Shown here: piece by piece, positions 8,097 to 14,722 of the stretch
Position numbering within the stretch: the first letter of the stretch is position 1
Layout: the number at the start of each line of letters is the position of its first letter
Origin: CADCVT01 sp036389155
GTDB lineage: Bacteria; Actinomycetota; Thermoleophilia; Solirubrobacterales; Solirubrobacteraceae
Assembly: GCA_036389155.1 (NCBI GenBank)
Contig: DASVQN010000053.1
Span: 119,071 to 183,070 of the forward strand
DNA length: 64,000 bases
Reading direction: 5' to 3'
The notes under the pieces: model-generated
What the model saw: only the letters and a program-made list of their open reading frames with translations
What the model was told of the DNA's origin: nothing
Database searches by the model: none
Program-made: the position numbers and the translations under genes

Positions 8097-8119
8097 CGAC
8101 GGGCAACGGGACTGACCAA

Positions 8120-8144
8120 GCGGCGCGCGCCCGGCGCGCGCCGC
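8120..8144 (+). terminator. Hairpin terminator after fliA
   Basis: GCGGCGCGCG (8120-8129) and CGCGCGCCGC (8135-8144) form a perfect 10-base stem with a 5-base loop, starting 23 bases after the fliA stop. There is no clear U-tract, as is frequent in high-GC actinobacteria. Confidence 0.6.
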
Positions 8145-8145
8145 C

Positions 8146-8151
8146 TAGTCT
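8146..8151 (+). promoter_or_regulatory. -10 box for a leaderless transcript (gene at 8160)
   Basis: TAGTCT lies 8 bases before GTG 8160. With the start of transcription about 7 bases downstream of a -10 box, the mRNA would begin at or next to the start codon. It follows the fliA hairpin directly. No convincing -35 box is seen. Confidence 0.5.
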
Positions 8152-8159
8152 CGTTTCCG

Positions 8160-8555
8160 GTGACGCGCTGGCAGCGCACGATCGGCGCAGGGACGCTGCT
8201 CGAGGTGAGCTTCGTACAGGCACGCGCCGACCCGCCGCAGGCGCTGGTCCTCGAAGTGGACAAGGGCCGCCTCGCGTGGGACGAGCAGGGCGAGGAGGGA
8301 CGCGCGCTGCGCGTCTGGGCCGACCGCCACGACACGGTGGTGCTGCGGCTGACCGGCCGCTTCGCGAAGGCCACCCTCACGGTCGGGCACGTGTTCCTCG
8401 ACCACGACGAGCTGGACGGCGAGATCGTGCGCACCGGCAACGGGATGCGCGTCGACGAGCAGCCGGGCGGCGCGCTGCTGCACTGCGGCGACGACCTGAC
8501 GGCGCGGATCGGCGTCCACGCCCGCGCTCAGCGCGCCCGGGCGTCGAGCGAGTAG
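8160..8555 (+). CDS. Hypothetical protein in flagellar island
   Basis: A 131-residue protein I do not recognise. It is predicted soluble with alternating beta-strand patterns (GTLLEVSFVQ, ALVLEVDKGRLAW, TVVLRLTGRF), no signal peptide, no membrane segment and no Cys/His metal motif apart from one Cys near the C-terminus. Codon third positions are strongly GC-rich, as in true genes here, and a -10 box sits 8 bases before GTG. The end overlaps the convergent FlhB-like gene by 28 bases. Location between fliA and flhB-like suggests a motility link but proves none. Confidence 0.6.
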   Translation: MTRWQRTIGAGTLLEVSFVQARADPPQALVLEVDKGRLAWDEQGEEGRALRVWADRHDTVVLRLTGRFAKATLTVGHVFLDHDELDGEIVRTGNGMRVDEQPGGALLHCGDDLTARIGVHARAQRARASSE

Positions 8556-8833
8556 GCCCACACCAGGGCCTCCGCCACCGCGGCGTAGAGGTCGGCGGGG
8601 ATGTCGAGGTCGAGCTGCAGGCGCGCCAGCGCGTCGGCCAGCGCGGCGTCCTCGCGGACGGGCACGCCGGCCTCGCGGGCCAGGGCCAGGATCCGCTCGG
8701 CCGCGGCGCCCGCGCCCGCGGCGACCAGCTTGGGCGCCGCGTCGACGCCGCTCTCGTAGCGCAGCGCGGCCGCGCGCTGGGGGGGCCGCTGCGCGCCGCC
8801 GCCCCCGGCCGGGCCTCCCTCAGACGCGGACAT
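8528..8833 (-). CDS. FlhB cytoplasmic-domain paralogue (YlqH-like)
   Basis: A 101-residue protein matching only the C-terminal cytoplasmic domain of the export-switch protein FlhB/YscU: AALRYESGVDAAPKLVAAGAG, then ILALAREAGVPVREDAALADAL, then the terminal helix ADLYAAVAEALVWAYSLD (each typical of FlhB-CC). It lacks the membrane part and the NPTH autocleavage site. Bacillus has the same arrangement, a small FlhB-like protein (YlqH) next to a FliK-like protein (YlqG). ATG 8833 is used because it overlaps the upstream stop by 14 bases and places the Gly-rich N-terminus before the conserved domain. Confidence 0.85.
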   Translation of the reverse strand: MSASEGGPAGGGGAQRPPQRAAALRYESGVDAAPKLVAAGAGAAAERILALAREAGVPVREDAALADALARLQLDLDIPADLYAAVAEALVWAYSLDARAR

Positions 8834-9428
8834 CGAGCGTCTCCGATCGCTCCCGCACGACGACCGAGGCCGCGCGCTCGGTCGCCTGCGCCAGGCCGTC
8901 GCGCAGGTCGTTCGCCGCCGAACGAGCAACGGGCCCGGCGCCCGCGGCGACGCCGACGCGCGCCGCGGCCGTCTCCGCGTCGACGGTGAGCAGGAAGTCC
9001 AGGCGGCCGAGCGCGGGCGAGTCGAAGCGCAGCGCGATCGAGCGCCGGCCCCCCGCCCCTCCCTGCGCGCCGCCGCCCTCCGGCGGCTCGGGATCGACGC
9101 GGAAGCGGGCGCCGCCCGGCAGCGGCAGCCCGAGGGTGGGCGGCGGCAGCGGCGCTCCGGCCTCCCCCGCCCGCCCGGCGTCCGGGATGACCTGCAGCGT
9201 CAGCCGCTCGCGGCTGACCTCCTGCACCCGCACCCGCAGCGCGTCGCCGGCCGCGAGCTCGGGCGGCAGCTGCGCCTGCACCCGCGCGCCGTTGAGCAGC
9301 AGCAGCCCCCGCTGGCCGTCGCGCTCGAGGACCTTGGCGGGCAGCACGATGCCTGGCCGCAACGACGTGTCGGCCAGCAGGCCGCGCAGGACGATGAGGT
9401 CGACGATCGGCCCGGCCACGCTCAACAT
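8820..9428 (-). CDS. FliK-like hook-length control domain protein (YlqG-like)
   Basis: A 202-residue protein with a C-terminal Flg_hook-like domain: LGRLDFLLTVDAETAAARVGV, then NDLRDGLAQATERAASVVVRE, resembling the FliK type III switch domain in which a short L-G-x-L-x-V strand is followed by the L-x-x-x-L helix. The N-terminal half (PAKVLERDGQRGLLLLNGARVQ) looks like an OB-type strand domain. A Pro/Gly-rich linker joins them. It is followed, with overlap, by the FlhB-CC paralogue, its likely partner. ATG 9428 lies inside the -35 box of the divergent flgF promoter, so the two transcription units share control DNA. Confidence 0.7.
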   Translation of the reverse strand: MLSVAGPIVDLIVLRGLLADTSLRPGIVLPAKVLERDGQRGLLLLNGARVQAQLPPELAAGDALRVRVQEVSRERLTLQVIPDAGRAGEAGAPLPPPTLGLPLPGGARFRVDPEPPEGGGAQGGAGGRRSIALRFDSPALGRLDFLLTVDAETAAARVGVAAGAGPVARSAANDLRDGLAQATERAASVVVRERSETLDVRV

Positions 9429-9448
9429 CCTCGCGCACCGGCCGACCA
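9422..9448 (+). promoter_or_regulatory. Sigma-28-type promoter for flgF
   Basis: TCAACATC (9422-9429), 11 bases, GCCGACCA (9441-9448). The -10 box is identical to that of the glycosyltransferase promoter. Transcription would begin near 9455, about 4 bases before ATG 9459, so the flgF mRNA would be nearly leaderless. Confidence 0.72.
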
Positions 9449-9458
9449 CCCGGTGCGT

Positions 9459-10145
9459 ATGGAGCGTGGGCTCTACATCGCCGCCTCGGGGATGCTCTCC
9501 GAGATGCAGCGGCAGGACCTGATCGCCAACGACCTGGCGAACGCGTCGACGCCCGGCTACAAGGCCGACCGCACCGCGCAGCACTCCTTCGAGGAGATGC
9601 TCCTCAAGAACCGGCAGACCGGCCAGGAGATCGGCCAGCTCGGCGCCGGCGTGGCGATCGCGTCGCAGGTCACCGACTTCGCGCCGCAGGCCGTCCGGGA
9701 GACCGGCGAGCCCCTCGACTTCGCGGTCATGGGCGACGGCTTCTTCGGCGTCCAGACGCCCGACGGCATGCGGTTCACGCGCAACGGCCGCTTCATGGCC
9801 GACGGCGCCGGCCGCCTGACCGACCAGCTCGGCAACCCGATCGTCGGCAAGGACGGAGGCCCCGTCATGGTCGGCGCCGACGGCGCCGTCGACCCGGCCC
9901 GGCTCGGCGTCTTCAACGTGCGCAGCGCCCGCAAGGCGGGCGAGAGCCTCTTCAGCGGCGTGGCCGCCGGCCCCGCCGACGGCAAGGCCCGCTCGGGCGC
10001 CCTCGAGGGCTCCGGCGTGGACGCCGCCCGCACGATGGTCGACATGATCGCGTCCCTGCGCGCGTTCGAGGCCGGCCAGCGCGTCATCACCACGATCGAC
10101 GGGACGCTGCAGAAGGCAGCGAACGACGTCGGTCGGGTCTCCTAG
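9459..10145 (+). CDS. flgF: Flagellar hook-basal body rod protein (FlgF type)
   Basis: A 228-residue rod protein of the FlgF/FlgG family. The N-terminal rod signature reads ERGLYIAASGMLSEMQRQD and IANDLANASTPGYKADR; the middle has the family stretch FAVMGDGFFGVQTPDGMRFTRNG; the C-terminus (AARTMVDMIASLRAFEAGQRV) is the D0 helix. It begins the downstream flgF then flgG pair as in other flagellar systems. ATG 9459 is preferred over GTG 9453 (two codons upstream) because the promoter start would fall between them. There is no clear Shine-Dalgarno sequence, fitting a leaderless mRNA. Confidence 0.9.
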   Translation: MERGLYIAASGMLSEMQRQDLIANDLANASTPGYKADRTAQHSFEEMLLKNRQTGQEIGQLGAGVAIASQVTDFAPQAVRETGEPLDFAVMGDGFFGVQTPDGMRFTRNGRFMADGAGRLTDQLGNPIVGKDGGPVMVGADGAVDPARLGVFNVRSARKAGESLFSGVAAGPADGKARSGALEGSGVDAARTMVDMIASLRAFEAGQRVITTIDGTLQKAANDVGRVS

Positions 10146-10167
10146 ACCGCCTCCGGTCCAGAAGCGC

Positions 10168-10194
10168 TCAAGTCCGGGCGCGACCCGCCGACTA
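10168..10194 (+). promoter_or_regulatory. Sigma-28-type promoter for the flgG-fliC operon
   Basis: TCAAGTCC (10168-10175), 11 bases, GCCGACTA (10187-10194). It precedes eight collinear, mostly overlapping genes (flgG to fliC), so it is the best candidate promoter for flagellin in this window. The leader to GTG 10268 is about 67 bases and includes AGGAGA before the start. Confidence 0.82.
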
Positions 10195-10267
10195 CCCCGG
10201 CCGACTCAGTATCGCCCATGGCTGGACCGCCCCTTGGCGGAGGCCAGGGCTCCCCCCCAGGAGACCC

Positions 10268-10993
10268 GTGCTCGAAGGCATGTATACGGCGGCCGCCGGT
10301 ATGGCGGCTCAGCAGCAGCGGCTTGCCGCGCTGTCCAACGATCTCGCGAACGTCAACACGACGGGCTACAAGCGCGTCCGCGTCGCGTTCCGCGACCTGG
10401 TCTACACGCCGGCCGGGCCGGGCACCGCGCCCGGGGTCATCGAGGGTGCGGGCGCGGCGGCCACGAGCGTCGGGCGCGGCTCGGCCCAGGGCGCGCTGAA
10501 GCGCACGGACCGCCAGCTCGACGTCGCCCTCGACGGGCCGGGCTTCATCCGGGCCCGCGCGGCCGACGGCTCCGAGGTCCTCACCCGCGACGGCAACCTG
10601 CAGATCGACTCCGGCGGGCGGCTCATGACGAGCAGCGGCCACTTCACCGGCGTGACGCTCCCGCCCGGCACGTCCGAGTCGGCGATCCACATCTCCCGCG
10701 ACGGCAAGGTCTCCGACGGCACGCGGGCCGCCGGGCAGCTCGACCTCGTGACGGTCCGCGCCAACGACGGCCTGAACCCCAACGGCGACAACACCTTCTC
10801 CGTCACGGTCGGCAGCGGCCCCGCCACGCGGGCCGAGGTCGGCGTCGAGCAGGGCGCGCTCGAGGCGTCCAACGTCGACGTCGCCGACGCGATGACCGAC
10901 ATGATGGAGGCGCAGCGCTCGTTCGAGCTCGCCTCCCGCGCGATCCGCATGCAGGACCAGCTCCTCGAGATCGCCAACGGGGTCAAGCGATGA
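10268..10993 (+). CDS. flgG: Flagellar distal rod protein FlgG
   Basis: FlgG (241 aa) forms the distal rod, the drive shaft. Signature N-terminus MYTAAAGMAAQQQRLAALSN then DLANVNTTGYKRVR; mid region LDVALDGPGFIRARAADGSEVLTRDG in pieces LDVALDGPGF and LTRDGNLQID; C-terminal D0 helix DMMEAQRSFELASRAIRMQDQ. GTG 10268 has AGGAGA 7 bases upstream; the family usually starts ML-x-x-(L/M)-Y. Its stop overlaps the next start as ATGA. It is the first gene of the flgG-fliC operon. Confidence 0.94.
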   Translation: MLEGMYTAAAGMAAQQQRLAALSNDLANVNTTGYKRVRVAFRDLVYTPAGPGTAPGVIEGAGAAATSVGRGSAQGALKRTDRQLDVALDGPGFIRARAADGSEVLTRDGNLQIDSGGRLMTSSGHFTGVTLPPGTSESAIHISRDGKVSDGTRAAGQLDLVTVRANDGLNPNGDNTFSVTVGSGPATRAEVGVEQGALEASNVDVADAMTDMMEAQRSFELASRAIRMQDQLLEIANGVKR

Positions 10994-11262
10994 GCGTGGG
11001 GGCGATCGGCGGCGCCATGCCGCTCCCCCCGGGCTCCGAGAAGCGGACCGACGCCGAGCGCGCCGGCCTCGCCTTCGAGCGCATGCTGCTCGTCCAGCTC
11101 ACCTCGCAGCTCGCGAAGACCGCGCAGCCCGAGGACGAGGGCTCCAGCGCCGCGTCCTCGGCGTACCGCGACATGCTCCCCGGCGCCCTCGCCGACGCGA
11201 TGATCGCAGGCGGCGGCATCGGCCTGGCGGGCTCCCTGAACCTCGACGGGGGCGCGAAGTGA
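10990..11262 (+). CDS. Rod-binding protein, FlgJ N-terminal-domain type
   Basis: A 90-residue protein equivalent to the N-terminal half of FlgJ, the rod cap/scaffold. The conserved pattern is AFERMLLVQLTSQLAKT followed by YRDMLPGALADAMIAGGGIGLA, which matches the FlgJ rod-binding motif (F-E-x-x-(F/L)-(L/V) ... L-x-x-x-L-A-x-x-(L/I)-(A)-x-x-G-G-I-G-L). It lacks the muramidase domain found in gamma-proteobacterial FlgJ, so the cell wall must be opened by another enzyme. It overlaps flgG and flgN by 4 bases each. Confidence 0.82.
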   Translation: MSVGAIGGAMPLPPGSEKRTDAERAGLAFERMLLVQLTSQLAKTAQPEDEGSSAASSAYRDMLPGALADAMIAGGGIGLAGSLNLDGGAK

Positions 11263-11795
11263 GCCTCCCGGCCACCCTCGTCCCCGCCCCGCCGACCGAG
11301 ATCGGCACCGCGGTCCTCGGCCACCTCGCCGAGCAGCTCGCCTCCAACCGGCGCCTGCTCGACGCCATCCTGCGCCAGGGCGGCGCCACCCGCCGCCAGG
11401 ACGTCGAGGGCGTGCTCGCGTGCGTCACCGAGATCCAGGGCGAGATGGACCGCCGCGGGCGCCTCGAGACCGAGCGCGCGCAGCTGCTCGTCCGCGCCGC
11501 CGGGATGCTCGGCCGCCAGCCGCACGAGGTCACCCTCGACGGCCTCGCTGGCCTGATGACGCACGATGACGCACTGATTGCTCGCGAGCGCTCCGCCGAA
11601 TTGCGCGGCCTGCTCAGCGAGATCCAGCGCGAGCACCTCGTCAACCGCGCCCTCATGCGCCAGGAGCTCGCCTTCCTCGACCACCTCGTGCGCCTCGTCG
11701 GCGCCGAGGAGGAGCCCGGCTACCGCCCGCCGGGCGGGTCCGCCGCCCAGGCCACCCCCGTCTCCAGCCACCGGGTCCTGGATCTGCAGGCATGA
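11259..11795 (+). CDS. flgN: FlgN-type chaperone for hook-junction proteins
   Basis: A 178-residue, largely coiled-coil protein (LAEQLASNRRLLDAILRQG, then QGEMDRRGRLETERAQLLVRA and IQREHLVNRALMRQELAFLDHLVRLV). FlgN proteins are helical coiled coils that protect FlgK and FlgL before export. Placement immediately before flgK-flgL, with GTGA and ATGA overlaps on both sides, is the classical order. The C-terminal 30 residues are Pro/Gly-rich and probably flexible. Confidence 0.82.
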   Translation: MSLPATLVPAPPTEIGTAVLGHLAEQLASNRRLLDAILRQGGATRRQDVEGVLACVTEIQGEMDRRGRLETERAQLLVRAAGMLGRQPHEVTLDGLAGLMTHDDALIARERSAELRGLLSEIQREHLVNRALMRQELAFLDHLVRLVGAEEEPGYRPPGGSAAQATPVSSHRVLDLQA

Positions 11796-13105
11796 ACGTC
11801 TCGAGCTTCATGGGCCTGCAGACCGCGCTGAAGGGGCTCCTCGCCCAGCAGCGCGGCCTCGACGTCACCGCGCACAACCTCGCGAACGCCAACACCGTCG
11901 GCTACACGCGGCAGGAGGCGTCCTTCGTCGCGTCCGAGCCGCTGGCCATCAAGGCCGGCGCGCTCGCCAACGGCGCGGGCGCGCTGCTCGGCCAGGGCGT
12001 CGAGGTCGAGGCCTACCGCCGCCTGCGCGACAACTTCCTCGACGTCCAGTACCGCGGCCAGTCGATGTCGCTCGCCGGCAACGAGACCACCGCGGGCGCC
12101 CTCGGCAGCATCGAGGCCGCGCTCAACGAGCCCGGCACCGACGGCATCAGCGCGCTGCTCGACAAGTTCTGGAGCGCCTGGGGCGACGTGGCCAACTACC
12201 CCGAGAGCCAGCCCGCCCGCCAGGCGCTCGTCGGCCACGCCGAGACGCTGGCCAACGCGCTGCGCTCGTTCGACGCGCGCCTGACCGCCGTCGCCTCGGA
12301 GGCCACCGCCGAGTACACGCAGATCACCGGCCCGTCCGGCCCGATCGTCGCCGCGGCCAACGAGATCCAGCGGCTCAACGTGATGATCCAGAGCTCGGTC
12401 ACCGCCGGCCGCGCCCCGAACGACCTGCTCGACCGCCGCGACGTCCTGCTCGACGAGCTGAGCGGCTACGCCCAGGTGTCGGTCACCGACCTCGGCGGCG
12501 GGCTCATCCGCGTGAACTTCGGCGACGCGGCCGCGCCGCTCGTCGACGGGACGAACCCGCCGACGTGGCCGCAGTCGCTCAGCGCCCCCGGTGGCCGCCT
12601 CGGCGCGCTGATCGACCTCGGGCCGCTGACCGCCGGCTACCACGCTCGCCTCAACGACGTCGCGCGCAGCCTCCAGACGAGCGTCAACGCGATCCACTCG
12701 CCGCCCAACTTCTTCACCGCCACGCTCGGCTCGGAGGCCGCGACGCTCGCCGTCGCCGTCACCGCCGCGACCGTGAAGCCCGGCTCGACCGCCGCGGTCG
12801 GCGCCAACGACCTCGCCCGGGCGATCGCCGCCCTCCGCGGCGGCGCCGCCGACCAGAAGTACGCCGACCTCGTCGGCACGATCGGCGCGAACGCGGCCAG
12901 CGTGAACCGGCAGCTGCAGACCTCGCAGGCCCTCGTCGACGCGGCCGACACGCGCCGCCAGGAGGTCAGCGGGGTCGCCATGGACGAGGAGGTCACGAAC
13001 ATGATCCGCTTCCAGCGCGGCTACCAGGCCTCGTCCCGCGTGATGAGCACGATGGACGAGATGCTCGACATGCTCATCAACCGGACCGGAAGGGTCGGGC
13101 TGTGA
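11792..13105 (+). CDS. flgK: Flagellar hook-associated protein 1 FlgK
   Basis: FlgK (437 aa) joins hook and filament. N-terminal rod-type signature LKGLLAQQRGLDVTAHNLAN then NTVGYTRQEASF, and the family-specific EVEAYRRLRDNFLDVQYRGQ; C-terminal D0 helix DEEVTNMIRFQRGYQASSRV then STMDEMLDMLINRTG. It is shorter than enterobacterial FlgK (about 547 aa) because the central variable domain is reduced. The start is ATG 11792, overlapping flgN by 4 bases; the stop overlaps flgL. Confidence 0.95.
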   Translation: MNVSSFMGLQTALKGLLAQQRGLDVTAHNLANANTVGYTRQEASFVASEPLAIKAGALANGAGALLGQGVEVEAYRRLRDNFLDVQYRGQSMSLAGNETTAGALGSIEAALNEPGTDGISALLDKFWSAWGDVANYPESQPARQALVGHAETLANALRSFDARLTAVASEATAEYTQITGPSGPIVAAANEIQRLNVMIQSSVTAGRAPNDLLDRRDVLLDELSGYAQVSVTDLGGGLIRVNFGDAAAPLVDGTNPPTWPQSLSAPGGRLGALIDLGPLTAGYHARLNDVARSLQTSVNAIHSPPNFFTATLGSEAATLAVAVTAATVKPGSTAAVGANDLARAIAALRGGAADQKYADLVGTIGANAASVNRQLQTSQALVDAADTRRQEVSGVAMDEEVTNMIRFQRGYQASSRVMSTMDEMLDMLINRTGRVGL

Positions 13106-14004
13106 GCGCCGGGCGCGTCACCGAGGGCATGCTCGGCCGCCGGCTGCTCAGCGACCTGCGCGCGAGCACCCACCGCATCGCGACCGCGCAGCGCCAGATC
13201 GCGTCGGGCAAGCGCATCGACAAGCCGTCGGACGACCCGCTGGCCACGCACAACGCGCTGCGCCTGCGCTCCGAGCTCGCCGGCATCGCGCAGGACATGC
13301 GCACGATCGACGACACCAAGGGCTGGATCGACACCACCGACTCCGCCCTGGCGACGGTCACCGACACCGTGCACCGCGCGCGGGAGCTCGCGCTCCAGGG
13401 CGCCAACGGCTCCATCGGGCAGACCGAGCGCAACAAGCTCGCCGACGAGGTCGACCAGCTGATCGAGACCGCGAAGAGCGCGGCGAACTCCTCGTACGGC
13501 GGGCGCTACGTCCTCGCCGGCCAGGACACCGACGACCCGCCGTACACGGCGGGCGCCGTCGACACCTACGACGGCGACTCGGGCGCCATCGCGCGCCAGA
13601 TCGGGCCGGGCGTCTCGGTCCAGATCAACATCCCCGGCGTCAGCGTCCTCGGCAACGGCGGCGCCGACAACAAGCTGCTGTCCACCCTGCGCACGCTGTC
13701 CGCCGACCTGCGCAGCGGCAACCTCCCGGGCCTCCGCGGCCCGGCGCTCACGAACCTCGACAAGAACCTCGAGGACGTGACGTCCGCGCGCGGCACGATC
13801 GGCGCGCTCAGCACCCGTCTCGACGCCGCGCAGTCGCGGCTGGCCCAGGTGGAGGAGTCCACGACCGCGTTGCTCTCCGAGAACGAGGACACGGACATCG
13901 CCAAGGCCATGATCGATCTGACCACCCAGCAGTCCGTCTACCAGGCAGCCCTGCAGTCGGGGCAGTCGCTCATCCAACCCTCCCTCCTCGACTTCCTCAG
14001 GTGA
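13102..14004 (+). CDS. flgL: Flagellar hook-associated protein 3 FlgL
   Basis: FlgL (300 aa) is the second hook-filament junction protein, related to flagellin. N-terminus MLGRRLLSDLRASTHRIATA and QRQIASGKRIDKPSDDPLAT carry the flagellin-type D0/D1 signature; the C-terminus (EDTDIAKAMIDLTTQQSVYQ then AALQSGQSLIQPSLLDFLR) ends in the typical S-L-(L/F)-D-(F/Y)-L. GTG 13102 overlaps the flgK stop as GTGA. The long frame open far upstream on this strand is a shadow over flgN and flgK. Confidence 0.95.
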   Translation: MSAGRVTEGMLGRRLLSDLRASTHRIATAQRQIASGKRIDKPSDDPLATHNALRLRSELAGIAQDMRTIDDTKGWIDTTDSALATVTDTVHRARELALQGANGSIGQTERNKLADEVDQLIETAKSAANSSYGGRYVLAGQDTDDPPYTAGAVDTYDGDSGAIARQIGPGVSVQINIPGVSVLGNGGADNKLLSTLRTLSADLRSGNLPGLRGPALTNLDKNLEDVTSARGTIGALSTRLDAAQSRLAQVEESTTALLSENEDTDIAKAMIDLTTQQSVYQAALQSGQSLIQPSLLDFLR

Positions 14005-14450
14005 TGTCAATGGCAGTGACCCTCCACAGCACGCGTTTCGGGCGCCTCGAGGTTCCCGCCGACGCCGTGATCGAGTTCCCCAACGGCCTGATCGGCCTGG
14101 GCGGCAACCGCTTCGCGCTGCTCGCCCGCTCCGAGGACAGCGCCTTCATCTGGCTGCACTCGCTCGACGACCCCGAGCTGGCCGTGCCCGTCACGAACCC
14201 ATGGCGCTTCTTCGGCGACTTCGAGGTCGAGCTCTCCGACGAGGAGGCCGAGCGGATCGGCATCACCGACGCCGACCAGACGTCGGTCTACGTCACCGTG
14301 CGTGCCGCCGAGCAGCTCGAGGACTTCCACGCCAACCTCCGCGCGCCGATCCTGATCGCGCACGGCAAGGGCCACCAGGTCATCAACCAGGCGGGCGAGT
14401 GCCCGATGCGCGCCCCGCTGTTCGCGGGGCTCGTGAAGGAAGCCGCCTGA
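14004..14450 (+). CDS. fliW: Flagellar assembly factor FliW
   Basis: FliW (148 aa) binds CsrA to relieve its block on flagellin translation, and binds flagellin itself; free flagellin therefore represses its own synthesis. Family features: TRFGRLEVPADAVIEFPNGL, FIWLHSLDDPELAVPVTNP with the conserved F-x-W-L-Q/H-S motif, then VYVTVR and NLRAPILIA. Starts are possible at GTG 14001, ATG 14004 and ATG 14010; 14004 is chosen because TGATG couples it to the flgL stop. It is followed by csrA with the same type of overlap, the pairing expected for a partner-switch. Confidence 0.93.
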   Translation: MSMAVTLHSTRFGRLEVPADAVIEFPNGLIGLGGNRFALLARSEDSAFIWLHSLDDPELAVPVTNPWRFFGDFEVELSDEEAERIGITDADQTSVYVTVRAAEQLEDFHANLRAPILIAHGKGHQVINQAGECPMRAPLFAGLVKEAA

Positions 14451-14677
14451 TGCTCATCATCACCCGCCGTCCCGGCGAGAAGATCATGCTCGGCGACGAC
14501 GTCGTCGTCGAGGTGATCGAGGTCAGCGGCTCCAACGTCCGTATCGGAATCGCCGCTCCCAAGTCCGTCCCGGTCTACCGCGAGGAGATCTGGACCGCCG
14601 TCAAGGAGGAGAACGCGGCCGCCGCCGCCACTCCCCCCGACGTGAAGCTGCCCACCCCCGACCCACTCCCCCACTGA
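14450..14677 (+). CDS. csrA: Carbon storage/translation regulator CsrA
   Basis: CsrA (75 aa) is a homodimeric RNA-binding protein that blocks translation by occupying GGA motifs. The N-terminal strand LIITRRPGEKIMLGDDVVVE and the RNA-contact segment VRIGIAAPKSVPVYREEI (with the conserved V-x-R-E) are intact. A 20-residue Ala/Pro-rich tail follows. ATG 14450 shares its A with the fliW TGA. It lies 40 bases upstream of fliC, its presumed target. Confidence 0.97.
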   Translation: MLIITRRPGEKIMLGDDVVVEVIEVSGSNVRIGIAAPKSVPVYREEIWTAVKEENAAAAATPPDVKLPTPDPLPH

Positions 14678-14691
14678 AGCTCCCCCGGCTC

Positions 14692-14722
14692 GGAATCTAG
14701 GAAGGAACCACGACAGGATGTC
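14692..14722 (+). promoter_or_regulatory. CsrA-binding region over the fliC Shine-Dalgarno and start codon
   Basis: Four GGA triplets lie in 27 bases: 14692-14694, 14700-14702, 14704-14706 (AGGAAGGA, the Shine-Dalgarno) and 14716-14718. The last sits in GACA-GGA-TGTC (14712-14722), a perfect 4-base stem with GGA as the loop that includes the ATG start. AGGATGT matches the core of the CsrA SELEX consensus. Two sites, one on the ribosome-binding site, resemble the hag leader of Bacillus. Confidence 0.75.

Noticed and set aside
14640..14717. A separate sigma-28 promoter directly before fliC
   Set aside because: TGAAGCTG and TGAAGCTC occur, but no CCGA-type -10 follows at 11 bases. fliC is better explained as the last gene of the flgG operon.
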